A DNA stretch of 9,439 nt from JAVBKB01 sp031554275 (GCA_031554275.1 JAVBKB010000132.1:1-9439), one strand, 5' to 3'; counted from the first letter of the stretch, positions 1-6,737 are shown. Notes: generated by a model not told the origin, from the sequence alone. A program made the numbers and translations.

Positions 1-1353
1 CTCACCTGAATTAACGGTTTGTATTGGTGGCACTGGTTTTCCGCCATCTTCTTCCCATGATACGGTATATTCTATAGGTTTCGCCTCAAGTGCATTAATA
101 GCTGTTGTTAGTCCACTAACTGCTGTATCAATCTGAGCTTGTGTTGCAGTTGCATTACTTGTAACAGCTTGCGCTGCTGTGAGTTCTGTCTGCATTGCAC
201 TCCATGATGCAGGTGTATAGCTTGCTTGTACTTTTCCTTGTGCTAATGTAATTGCTGCAGTTAATGCTGTTTTGTCAACAGTTACATCCGCTACAGAGAA
301 AAATGAAGTTTCATATTGTATGTTCGCCACATCAGCACCTGCCGGACTTTTCAGCCCTGAAACAACTACCTTATATTCATCACCTTTAGCAATTAAAGAA
401 TTATCTGGTCTGAAAATAATTGCGTAGTCCATGCCGTAAGGATCTTTTTGAATGGTGAAATACTTCCCAGTCGTACTGACTGACATTCCGTTAGTAAATG
501 TAGTTGTTTGAGAAGTTTTCACATTTGTCATAGTTACTACAACACTATCAGAATAGCTTTTGCCATATTTCGCTGAATCCAATGAAACAGACCATGCTTG
601 CCCTACAGTAGCGTTGGTATTGGCAAATATTTCTACAGGGAAATAACCTGGTGTCGGCCACATCACAGTATCCCTTTTGGCACTTGAGTTTGAAGTATCA
701 AAAGACTTCATTGCACCATAATTAGCTGCAATTCCGAATCCTGTTTTGCCCATTCTAGGATTGATCAGCCATCTACGGTGACCCAATTTATCAATATTGT
801 ATTGATCTGAATCATCAAGAAACATCTCCACTTGTCGACTTGCATAAGTTTCTGTAGGTGATTCTGACCAATAGGCAAGGTTCGATGATTGACATGCTGC
901 GTTTCCTAAAGCGTAGATACTAGAATCCATACTTGCGCTCTTTGTTGGAAAGTGTGTTAATGTATTGATTGACTTCAATACATACGCACCAGCTTGGCAT
1001 TCGTTGTTATACGCTGCATCAAGTGTGACATCATCCAATCCAGCCATAAAACGAACAAAATTTAGCTTATTAATTCCATTTTGAAGCGTTGGCGTTGTCA
1101 ATGTCCCCGCGTTATTAAACGAGCCAGTAAGAGCTGGCAGTGTTGCATATGGTGAGTTTGTTGATGTTGAGTTTGAATTATTCCATTCAGCAGCAATATC
1201 TTCTGCCATATTCCCTTGACTTTTGTATTTGCCTGATACTGCTGAAGCAGATTGAGCAAAGAATACAAAACTAAAAAACAATGAAACAATCAAAAAAGGA
1301 AATGCTTTTTTCATAATACCAAATTTCTTTCTACCGCCATTAGTTGAATGCAT
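1..1353 (-). CDS. Secreted CAP-domain surface protein with FIVAR module, 3'-truncated by window edge
   Basis: The frame is open from an ATG at 1353 to the left edge, giving 451 residues with no stop. An AGGAGG at 1370-1365 lies 11 nt upstream of that start. A later in-frame Met14 would also leave a complete signal peptide but has a poorer ribosome site. Residues 8-38 form a signal peptide: RKK, a Phe/Leu-rich core, then cleavage after AQSASA. Residues about 93-240 resemble the bacterial CAP/SCP family, with an LNFVRFMAGL helix, LTHFP (His134) and GHRRWLINPRMG (His192), the latter a family hallmark. Residues about 357-422 (DKTALTAAI...ITTAINALEA-like heptads) match the FIVAR helical module. 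Residues 428-451, starting YTVSWEEDGGKP, look like the start of an InlB/Listeria-Bacteroides-type beta repeat. The protein is therefore exported and probably surface-associated. An anchor such as LPXTG or SLH would lie off the window and cannot be seen. Enzymatic activity is unknown for this family. Confidence 0.85.
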   Translation of the reverse strand, partial: MHSTNGGRKKFGIMKKAFPFLIVSLFFSFVFFAQSASAVSGKYKSQGNMAEDIAAEWNNSNSTSTNSPYATLPALTGSFNNAGTLTTPTLQNGINKLNFVRFMAGLDDVTLDAAYNNECQAGAYVLKSINTLTHFPTKSASMDSSIYALGNAACQSSNLAYWSESPTETYASRQVEMFLDDSDQYNIDKLGHRRWLINPRMGKTGFGIAANYGAMKSFDTSNSSAKRDTVMWPTPGYFPVEIFANTNATVGQAWSVSLDSAKYGKSYSDSVVVTMTNVKTSQTTTFTNGMSVSTTGKYFTIQKDPYGMDYAIIFRPDNSLIAKGDEYKVVVSGLKSPAGADVANIQYETSFFSVADVTVDKTALTAAITLAQGKVQASYTPASWSAMQTELTAAQAVTSNATATQAQIDTAVSGLTTAINALEAKPIEYTVSWEEDGGKPVPPIQTVNSGE

Positions 1354-1447
1354 TTTCTGGCATTCCTCCTCAAAACATTTATTTTTGGAACATTCACTTT
1401 GCAAAATCACTATCCCCTTTCAATATAATATTTGACAAATCGAAAAA

Positions 1448-1487
1448 GTATGTTGATTCGACATATTCATACACTTTTATCATATCA
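1448..1487 (-). promoter_or_regulatory. Candidate extended -10 promoter and dyad upstream of the CAP gene
   Basis: On the minus strand TGATATGAT (1487-1479) is an extended -10 (TGnTATGAT). A TTGACG lies upstream at 1512-1507, but its 22-nt spacing is too long, so the extended -10 would have to act with a weak -35. The predicted start near 1472 coincides with an imperfect dyad of GTATG (1448-1452) and CATAC (1468-1472), which could be an operator. This would give a leader of about 120 nt. The evidence is consensus matching only. Confidence 0.3.
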
Positions 1488-1571
1488 CATCCAGTAGTAG
1501 AATGTGCGTCAAATTATTGAAATAATCTGTGTGCACTTGCTTCAAATTACGTTCACTTATGTGGCAAACTA

Positions 1572-1722
1572 ATCCTAATTGTCGTTAGAATTGCAACTTC
1601 AAACTCGCTAAGATTCCCAGATACTTCGTCATAATTTCCTGGGATAGTCCCGCTATCATTCGCAAATTATTCCTCGTCTTTGAAAATTTTATCAGGAGCT
1701 TTACGTTAATGACAATTAGGAT
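1572..1722. mobile_element. Candidate MITE: 151-bp segment with terminal inverted repeats
   Basis: The segment begins ATCCTAATTGTC (1572-1583) and ends with its exact reverse complement GACAATTAGGAT (1711-1722). The match continues inward with one mismatch through TTA. The flanks AAACTA (1566-1571) and AAATTA (1723-1728) agree at 5 of 6 positions and could be a decayed target-site duplication, although both are AT-rich. Internal dyads add structure: TCCCAG (1615-1620) with CTGGGA (1639-1644), and GATAG (1643-1647) with CTATC (1653-1657). On the minus strand a frame stays open for 46 codons and stops at 1587-1585, just inside the left repeat; it contains the peptide LRMIAGLSQEIMTKYLGIL. This could be chance or the remnant of a transposase C-terminus. 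There is no full transposase. The segment lies between the hydrolase and the CAP gene, both on the minus strand. No second copy is present in this window, so mobility is inferred from the ends alone. Confidence 0.42.
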
Positions 1723-1774
1723 AAATTAAATAGTTTTATTAAAGTTTAATTGGCATCTATCCTCAATTCTGAAG

Positions 1775-2587
1775 CTACACTCTGCTAAGCCAGTCTTGTA
1801 AATGCCAAGAGACTATATCTTTTTTTTCGATTTGTAAATGGTGACCTGCATCATCCAAAACCGTGAAAGACTTCCTTGGAAGATGTTTCACCATTGCCCA
1901 TGCATCTTCAAATCCGACACAATCATCTTGCCCACCAGTCAATACACTTATCGGTTTTTCATAAACTACCTTCACTAAATCTGACTGAAATGAAAATCCG
2001 TACCCAAATTCAAAATATTTCTCAGTAAAGTTCTTATCTGCTATTTCAAGTCCAGAGAATACCTCAGTCTTATACCTACGCCAAGTTTCTTCTGTTACGA
2101 TGACTGCATACTCCATATAGTCGGTGAATGCTGCTGATTTTTCGATATCATTAAGAAAATCCTTTTCAATGATGACCTCTCTTTTTTGGGGAACATTTCG
2201 CAGCTTTGGATCAGGAATAGTGACTGGGCAAAGCAAGAAAACGCCATCTGTTCTTGCACTTAATCTATGAATTAGACCAATTGATAGATAGCCCCCATAT
2301 GATTCACCAATTAATAAGAATTGCTCCTTACCAATGACCTTATTAATAAATTGGTCCAACACTTCTAACATATCATCTGCATTTTCTATGCAAGGGTTCA
2401 CTGGGCTTCTTCCCATACCAGGTAAATCCACATATATTCGGCGGTAACCCCGCAGTTCTTTAAACACTGGCTCAAGACAACCTGTCATCACTCGGTGGTC
2501 TAAAGGAAATCCATGCAGACATAGGATTGGCTTCCCTTGACCATACTCCTCATAAAAAACGGGCACATTATTAATTAAACACTCCAA
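1775..2587 (-). CDS. Alpha/beta-fold hydrolase, cytoplasmic
   Basis: With the TTG start at 2587 the product is 270 residues, normal for the alpha/beta hydrolase superfamily. That start is preferred because GGGGGG at 2600-2595 sits 7 nt before it and because family members begin close to the INNVPVFYEEYG strand. The frame stays open upstream to another TTG at 2692 with no ribosome site, and the ATG two codons before 2587 is too close to the G-run. Visible hallmarks are the oxyanion region LCLHGFPLDH (residues 23-31), the nucleophile elbow GESYG with Ser96, an acid loop GGQDDCVG (Asp221 or Asp222) and the catalytic His in DDAGHH (His249). The triad is therefore complete. There is no signal peptide. 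The cap segment between about 125 and 205 determines substrate and is not diagnostic: an esterase, lactonase or C-C hydrolase are all possible. It appears monocistronic, and no convincing terminator is visible after the stop. Confidence 0.85.
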   Translation of the reverse strand: MECLINNVPVFYEEYGQGKPILCLHGFPLDHRVMTGCLEPVFKELRGYRRIYVDLPGMGRSPVNPCIENADDMLEVLDQFINKVIGKEQFLLIGESYGGYLSIGLIHRLSARTDGVFLLCPVTIPDPKLRNVPQKREVIIEKDFLNDIEKSAAFTDYMEYAVIVTEETWRRYKTEVFSGLEIADKNFTEKYFEFGYGFSFQSDLVKVVYEKPISVLTGGQDDCVGFEDAWAMVKHLPRKSFTVLDDAGHHLQIEKKDIVSWHLQDWLSRV

Positions 2588-2760
2588 GACCATTCCCCCC
2601 AATAATATCGAGTTTAATATTTCCCAATCCGCATCAAAGCGCCTGAATTTTTGCTCCGACCTTAGCTTTATTAGAATCCTCTTGGTTTGCAATGAAACAA
2701 TTTCTTTGCTAATTCACTTGAAGATTTCTAGACAGTCACAAAAGGCTAATCCCATTTCTA

Positions 2761-2776
2761 CAATTCAATTGAATTG
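2761..2776. repeat. 16-bp perfect palindrome in the divergent intergenic region
   Basis: CAATTCAATTGAATTG reads identically on both strands. It lies about 170 bp upstream of the hydrolase start and about 70 bp upstream of the plus-strand -35 region. It could be a regulator-binding site, or chance in AT-rich sequence. With no loop it is a better protein-binding dyad than an RNA hairpin. Confidence 0.35.
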
Positions 2777-2843
2777 CATATACTTTATTAATTGTAACAA
2801 GTCCTATGAAGAATTTAATAAAATTTCTCTTTACATTTTAGCA

Positions 2844-2872
2844 TTTTTATAAGATTATGTTTATTGTATAAT
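2844..2872 (+). promoter_or_regulatory. Candidate sigma-A promoter for the YkvS gene
   Basis: A consensus TATAAT (2867-2872) lies 14 nt before the ribosome site. The best -35 at 17-nt spacing is the weak TTTTTA (2844-2849). A better TTTACA (2830-2835) pairs only with GATTAT (2853-2858). Transcription would start near 2879 with a very short leader. Confidence 0.45.
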
Positions 2873-2902
2873 TTTTTATTATCCTAGAAGGTGGGAATCG
2901 CT

Positions 2903-3082
2903 TTGGAAATAGCTGAAGTTGGGAATATCATTGAGTTTAAGGATGGATTGCAAGGGATTGTGGAAAAAATCTATGAAAACTCTGTAATTGTTGATTTAAC
3001 TTTCATGGAAAATTTTGATAAACTAGAACTTGACGAAAAAACAGTAGTGAATCATAGAAACTATAGAATCATTCAAAAATAA
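2903..3082 (+). CDS. ykvS: YkvS/DUF2187 family small protein
   Basis: The product is 59 residues from the TTG at 2903, starting MEIAEVGNIIEFKDGLQGIV. The TTG is chosen because AGAAGGTGGG (2886-2895) is the ribosome site 7 nt before it; the GTG at 2891 falls inside that site. The sequence fits the YkvS/DUF2187 family of Bacillales, about 60 residues long, in EVGNIIEFKDGLQGIVEK, ENSVIVDLTFMEN and the terminal KTVVNHRNYRII. The family is short, cytoplasmic, soluble and beta-rich in appearance, and its function is not established. The gene is monocistronic: it has its own candidate promoter and is followed by a strong terminator 8 nt past the stop. Confidence 0.85.
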   Translation: MEIAEVGNIIEFKDGLQGIVEKIYENSVIVDLTFMENFDKLELDEKTVVNHRNYRIIQK

Positions 3083-3089
3083 TTTCCCA

Positions 3090-3118
3090 AAAGAGATGGA
3101 CGTTCCCATCTCTTTATT
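3090..3118 (+). terminator. Intrinsic terminator after the YkvS gene
   Basis: AAAGAGATGG (3090-3099) pairs perfectly with CCATCTCTTT (3106-3115) around a 6-nt loop, and a T-rich tail follows. It sits just past the YkvS stop, so map is a separate transcription unit or depends on read-through. Confidence 0.85.
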
Positions 3119-3178
3119 TATGATCAAAAAATTGTTATTATCAATAGGATGTATAAACGAATATCTGAAGGTGAAAAA

Positions 3179-3922
3179 ATGATCGTCACAAATGAGCAAG
3201 AATTACAAGGATTACAAGCTATCGGGAAAGTCGTAGCTGAAGTCAGAAACAAAATGCAAGCAGCAACTGTTGCTGGCATTACAACGAAGGAACTCGACCA
3301 AATCGCTGGTGAACTACTCAAACAGCTTGGTGCAGAATCAGCGCCGATTAAAGAGTATGATTTCCCAGGATTCACCTGTATAAGTGTTAATGAGGAGGTT
3401 GCACATGGTATTCCTGGACCTCGTGTGATTAAAGATGGAGACTTGATCAATATTGATATCTCAGCTTTTATGGGCGGGTTCTATGGTGATACAGGTGTTT
3501 CTTTTGTGGTGGGAGAAGGTCTCGCGATTAAAGCCAAGCTTTGTGATGTTGCAAAAGAAGCTTTCATGCAAGTCATGACAAAGATTAAAGCAGGAACCAA
3601 AAAGGCGAATATCGGGAAAACAGTTAGCGATGTCGCTCGTTTGCACGGATTTAGAGTGATCAAGAACTTAACGGGTCATGGTATTGGTCGAAGCTTACAC
3701 GAAGCACCCAATCACATTTTGAATTACAATGATCCATGGGATAGTGAATTACTTAAGGAAGGACTGGTTCTGGCAATCGAACCCTTTATTTCAGAAAAAG
3801 CTTGGAATGTTATAGATACTGGAGACGGATGGACATATGTAACTCCTGACAAGAGCTTTGTTGCACAGTATGAGCACACGATTGTTGTGACGAAGGACAA
3901 ACCAATTATCCTGACATTATAA
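3179..3922 (+). CDS. map: Type I methionine aminopeptidase
   Basis: The product is 247 residues from the ATG at 3179, with GAAGGTG (3167-3173) 5 nt before it; an in-frame ATG at 3149 lacks a ribosome site. It removes the initiator methionine from nascent proteins in the cytoplasm as a di-metal enzyme of the pita-bread fold. All expected active-site residues are visible: His76 in VAHGIPG, Asp93 in NIDIS, Asp104 in GDTG, His167 in LTGHGIGRSLHE, His174, Glu201 in AIEPF and Glu232 in QYEHT. The length and lack of an N-terminal zinc-finger extension match the short type I form. Bacillales often carry two such genes: one between adk and infA in the ribosomal cluster, and a stand-alone paralogue (YflG/MapB in B. 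subtilis). The isolated position here, with no ribosomal genes nearby, suggests the stand-alone paralogue; this is an inference. A TATAAA at 3152-3157 is a possible -10, but its -35 spacing is poor. Confidence 0.95.
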   Translation: MIVTNEQELQGLQAIGKVVAEVRNKMQAATVAGITTKELDQIAGELLKQLGAESAPIKEYDFPGFTCISVNEEVAHGIPGPRVIKDGDLINIDISAFMGGFYGDTGVSFVVGEGLAIKAKLCDVAKEAFMQVMTKIKAGTKKANIGKTVSDVARLHGFRVIKNLTGHGIGRSLHEAPNHILNYNDPWDSELLKEGLVLAIEPFISEKAWNVIDTGDGWTYVTPDKSFVAQYEHTIVVTKDKPIILTL

Positions 3923-3978
3923 GGATTCTAGTGATTATTCTCCGGAAAATTTTTTCATAAAAAAATATGTACTTTCTC

Positions 3979-4017
3979 AGCTAAATCAACTGCAAAACTG
4001 TTGATTTAGCTTTTTTT
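3979..4017 (+). terminator. Intrinsic terminator after map
   Basis: AGCTAAATCAAC (3979-3990) pairs perfectly with GTTGATTTAGCT (4000-4011) around a 9-nt loop, followed by a run of seven T. It separates map from the GntR/ABC operon. Confidence 0.92.
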
Positions 4018-4041
4018 GATCCCTCAGAGTTCCGTAAATTG

Positions 4042-4070
4042 TTGACAATATTCGGTTTTATCAATATACT
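4042..4070 (+). promoter_or_regulatory. Strong sigma-A promoter of the GntR/ABC operon
   Basis: TTGACA (4042-4047), a 17-nt spacer and TATACT (4065-4070) are near consensus. Initiation is predicted around 4077, within the palindrome that overlaps the -10, so the operon should be strong when derepressed. Confidence 0.85.
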
Positions 4071-4092
4071 ACATCACATAAGTAATGTAGTA
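4067..4092. promoter_or_regulatory. Palindromic operator, probable site for the GntR repressor
   Basis: TACTACAT (4067-4074) and ATGTAGTA (4085-4092) form a perfect 8-bp dyad. Inside it AC (4076-4077) and GT (4082-4083) extend the symmetry, giving a 26-bp near-palindrome. It overlaps the last bases of the -10 and covers the predicted start site, the classic position for repression. The next gene encodes a dimeric GntR-type regulator, so autoregulation is the natural reading. Confidence 0.72.
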
Positions 4093-4108
4093 GGGATGGT
4101 GCGCCTTT

Positions 4109-4492
4109 GTGAAGATTCAATTTGATAGCCTTAAGCCTATTTACGTACAAATTGCCGAAGCAATTGAGGATGATGTGGTTCATGGTCGCCTACTCGAAGG
4201 AGAGTCAAGTTATTCGCAATTGGTGATTGCAAAGGAATTGGGTGTCAATCCAGCAACAGCAGCTAAAGGAATTAATCTATTAGTGACTGAAGGGGTTCTA
4301 GAAAAACAACGTGGATTATCAATGGTTGTAGCAGATGGCGCCAAATTGAAAATAATTCAAAAACGTCGAACTGGAAAAATGATTGACTCCCTGAAAGACT
4401 TCATCACCGAGGCAGGTAATTTAGCTGTTAGTGATGAAGAAGTTCTTCAATTGGTTAAACAGCTCCTAGATAAGAAAAGACAAGAAAATTGA
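4109..4492 (+). CDS. GntR-family transcriptional regulator, YtrA subfamily
   Basis: The product is 127 residues. The start is the GTG at 4109, with the modest ribosome site GGGATGG about 9 nt upstream. Residues about 9-75 are the GntR winged helix-turn-helix: PIYVQIAEAIEDDVVHGRLLEGE, then SQLVIAKELGVNPATAAKGINLLVTEGVLEKQRG with the recognition helix around NPATAAKGI. The short C-terminal part (about 80-127) lacks a FadR, HutC or aminotransferase-like effector domain, which is typical of the YtrA subfamily that sits in front of ABC transporter genes. It presumably binds the 26-bp palindrome in its own promoter as a dimer and represses the whole operon. The stop is 32 nt before the ATPase start, consistent with co-transcription. 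The inducer is unknown; relatives such as B. subtilis ytr respond to cell-wall antibiotics. Confidence 0.9.
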   Translation: MKIQFDSLKPIYVQIAEAIEDDVVHGRLLEGESSYSQLVIAKELGVNPATAAKGINLLVTEGVLEKQRGLSMVVADGAKLKIIQKRRTGKMIDSLKDFITEAGNLAVSDEEVLQLVKQLLDKKRQEN

Positions 4493-4524
4493 CAGCTCAC
4501 TCAAAACAAATGGGAGGAAATGCA

Positions 4525-5436
4525 ATGAAAGAGTTTGCGATTCAAACAAATCAACTTACAAAACGATTTTCTAGTCTATATGCCTTGAAAAATCTTGATC
4601 TCAACATCAAGCATGGTTCTATTATTGGCTTAATTGGTCGTAGTGGTAGCGGAAAAACAACATTGCTCAAGATATGTGCTGGTTTACTCAGCAAAACCTC
4701 AGGTGATGTTCTTGTATTGAAGCAGGACCCAATAGATCAAATCGAAATATTGAACCAGTTAATTTATAGTAAACATAATATTCAATATGTCAAAAGGTAT
4801 ACGCTTAAAGACATTCTAGCGCAGTATCAACAGATGTTTGTAAATTTCGATAAAAACTTCGCTGAAAAAATGATGCAATTTTTCAGACTGAATCATCGTT
4901 CAAAATATGAGTTTTTATCTCAAGGAAATCAAAGTTGTTTCAATTTTGTATGTGCAATTGCGTCAAGAGCAACGATTACCTTACTTGATGAACCTGTATT
5001 GGGAATGGATATTGCAATGAGGAAATCTGTTTATGAGATTATTTTGCGCGACCAAATCGAATTTCCAAGAACAATTGTGATTTCAAGTCACTTGTTAGCA
5101 GAGCTTGAAGGGATATTATCGGAGATTATCTTGATTGAACAAGGAAAATTGGTGTTTCATAAAGATATCGATGAAGTGCGAGAAATGGCCTACCGTATTG
5201 ATGGACCACAAGAAGAAGTTGCTGCCTTTTGTTCAAATCGAAATGTGATTTCTCAAAGAAATCAAGAAATGTTCTCTAGTGCAGTCATCTTAGAAAAAGT
5301 TTCCGAAGCCGCTGAGGCTGAAGCCAACCGCCTTAACTTGACCATTTCAAAGGTAACGCCATCAGATCTATGTGTTTATATCACAAAAAGTACAAAGGAG
5401 GGTGAACTAGAATGCTTATGGGACAATCAGAACTAA
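4525..5436 (+). CDS. ABC transporter ATP-binding protein, YtrB-like
   Basis: The product is 303 residues from the ATG at 4525, chosen because GGGAGG (4512-4517) lies 7 nt upstream; a longer frame from the TTG at 4489 has no such site. This is the cytoplasmic nucleotide-binding subunit. Walker A is GRSGSGKTT (residues 38-46), the signature is LSQGN (131-135), Walker B is ITLLDEP with catalytic Glu156, the D-loop is LGMD, and the switch His is in SSH (His189). Two features are atypical: the signature reads LSQGNQ rather than LSGGQ, and no Q-loop glutamine is evident around YSKHNIQYV (81-89). The signature deviation resembles other GntR-linked YtrB-type ATPases, which often have LSKGM-like sequences. 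Residues about 215-303 form a C-terminal extension of unknown role. The gene overlaps the permease start by 25 nt, which implies translational coupling and a working pair. Confidence 0.9.
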   Translation: MKEFAIQTNQLTKRFSSLYALKNLDLNIKHGSIIGLIGRSGSGKTTLLKICAGLLSKTSGDVLVLKQDPIDQIEILNQLIYSKHNIQYVKRYTLKDILAQYQQMFVNFDKNFAEKMMQFFRLNHRSKYEFLSQGNQSCFNFVCAIASRATITLLDEPVLGMDIAMRKSVYEIILRDQIEFPRTIVISSHLLAELEGILSEIILIEQGKLVFHKDIDEVREMAYRIDGPQEEVAAFCSNRNVISQRNQEMFSSAVILEKVSEAAEAEANRLNLTISKVTPSDLCVYITKSTKEGELECLWDNQN

Positions 5437-6737
5437 AGAATACTTTGGCTTTGACAAAGCTTAGACTTCGTAGATCAAAAGCCATGTTTTTGATTCTCGC
5501 AGGTATCGCAACTTTATTTACAGTTTTTCAAATATTCACAGTAATAACAGATGTCTCTAACAACGAAATCTCATTTGACTTTAGAGAACTGACACTGCTC
5601 TCTGGTACGCCAATACTCATCTTTTTGATCTGCTATCTGATTGGCAGTTACTCCGAATCTAATAAAGTATTTGAAGTATATCCACAAACAAATACATCAA
5701 GATTGATTTCTTCACAAATTGTGATTTATCTTACGGCAATAGGTTATTTCCTACTCACTACCATTTGGTATGGGTTAAGTGTGCTAGTTTACACTATATT
5801 TATGGGAAGTACTGGAGAGCTGGTGTTTGCCTATACACTTGATTGGAAATATTTCATTATTGGTCTATTGGTTAACTTGAGTATTTGGTTCATCATAATT
5901 GCATTACTTACTTTCCTACAATTGATTTTCAGAAAATTCATGATTACTACCGTAGTTTTGGCAATATGCGCAGCGCTTTCATTTATCATTTTTCGCGAGC
6001 GATTTGTCCATGTAATGGAATCTATTATCGGGTTTCTGACAAATGAGCAATCTCTTGTTCTTTTCTTTATCAAAGCTCTACTAATTTGGCTAGCGATAAT
6101 TGGCATTTCATTCTGGATAAACAAGAAAACAATTTATTACCAAACTGAACGAAGGTTGCTCAAAAACCCTTTTATTCTTTTAAGTTTCGCGCTCTTTGTT
6201 TTCTTTGGGTTTATATTCTTCAGCATGGAAAGCAATGAAACAATTCATGAGGAGACAATCCATGAGGAAGTAACGAGTGTTCCCTTTAATGAATCCAAGA
6301 GAACGATCGAATTAGATGCTTCAGCTCTACAAGATCAGCGGGTTTTGAAAGTAAAGCGCAACGGATTTGATGACATAGCTTCCATCGATCAGGACATTGT
6401 CAGCGGTTATTTAAGCGATCTGTATTTCGTGAATAATGCACCCGAAGGAAAGATTATTATTGAGTATACTCTTCCACATCAATATATTAGAGGAATTGCT
6501 GTTTTGACTGCGTCTGATCAATCTTTCAAAGCAGAAATCAAAAATGGTCAGCTCGAATTAAACTATCAACTAATTCGGAAAAAAGGTACTCAAATTTATT
6601 TTAAGCCTTGGCCTTTTACAGATAAGTTCACAGCCTTCCAAAATAGAGACTTCTTTAAGATTAGTGATTTTTCTGGTGGTGGTAGTATGATTGAGATTCG
6701 TCTTCCTAAGGGTTTAGAGGCACCTAAACAAGATTAA
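5412..6737 (+). CDS. ABC-2-type permease with C-terminal extracytoplasmic domain
   Basis: The product is 441 residues. AGGAGG (5396-5401) lies 10 nt before the ATG at 5412; the ATG at 5418 is a weaker alternative. Seven hydrophobic segments can be read: about 25-46, 62-82, 100-131, 147-172, 177-194, 214-236 and 252-272. The first six fit an ABC-2 permease core. The charged loop after the sixth (NKKTIYYQTERRLLKNP) is strongly positive, so the positive-inside rule places it in the cytoplasm and the remaining 165 or so residues outside. That tail is polar, predicted to be rich in beta strands, and contains the acidic duplication ETIHEETIHEE (276-286). I do not recognise it as a named domain. The gene is last in the operon and pairs with the overlapping ATPase. 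The substrate is unknown; peptide, lipid or antibiotic export or sensing are all plausible. Confidence 0.85.
   Translation: MLMGQSELKNTLALTKLRLRRSKAMFLILAGIATLFTVFQIFTVITDVSNNEISFDFRELTLLSGTPILIFLICYLIGSYSESNKVFEVYPQTNTSRLISSQIVIYLTAIGYFLLTTIWYGLSVLVYTIFMGSTGELVFAYTLDWKYFIIGLLVNLSIWFIIIALLTFLQLIFRKFMITTVVLAICAALSFIIFRERFVHVMESIIGFLTNEQSLVLFFIKALLIWLAIIGISFWINKKTIYYQTERRLLKNPFILLSFALFVFFGFIFFSMESNETIHEETIHEEVTSVPFNESKRTIELDASALQDQRVLKVKRNGFDDIASIDQDIVSGYLSDLYFVNNAPEGKIIIEYTLPHQYIRGIAVLTASDQSFKAEIKNGQLELNYQLIRKKGTQIYFKPWPFTDKFTAFQNRDFFKISDFSGGGSMIEIRLPKGLEAPKQD
6240..6269 (+). repeat. Tandem 15-bp duplication inside the permease gene
   Basis: ACAATTCATGAGGAG (6240-6254) is followed directly by ACAATCCATGAGGAA (6255-6269), 13 of 15 identical and in frame. 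It encodes two TIHEE units in the linker between the last membrane segment and the outer domain. It looks like a recent in-frame duplication and could vary between strains. Confidence 0.6.

Larger units (their letters stand above)
2588..2902. other. Divergent intergenic region between hydrolase and YkvS genes
   Basis: This stretch must hold the control signals for both divergent genes. A 16-bp perfect palindrome and a candidate plus-strand promoter are listed separately. I found no well-spaced -10/-35 pair for the hydrolase on the minus strand. The part from 2588 to 2692 is open in frame with the hydrolase and encodes a basic stretch including EQKFRRFDADWEIL. That could be an N-terminal extension if the distal TTG were used, but no ribosome site supports it. 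Confidence 0.5.

Noticed and set aside
1098..1289. Minus-strand open frame of 63 codons
   Set aside because: It lies wholly inside the CAP gene on the same strand in another frame, has no ribosome site and its composition is not protein-like.
3124..3450. Minus-strand open frame opposite map
   Set aside because: It is antisense to the well-supported methionine aminopeptidase gene and matches no recognisable family.
5831..6124. Minus-strand open frame opposite the permease
   Set aside because: It is antisense to membrane-helix codons of the permease, with no start signals or recognisable motif.
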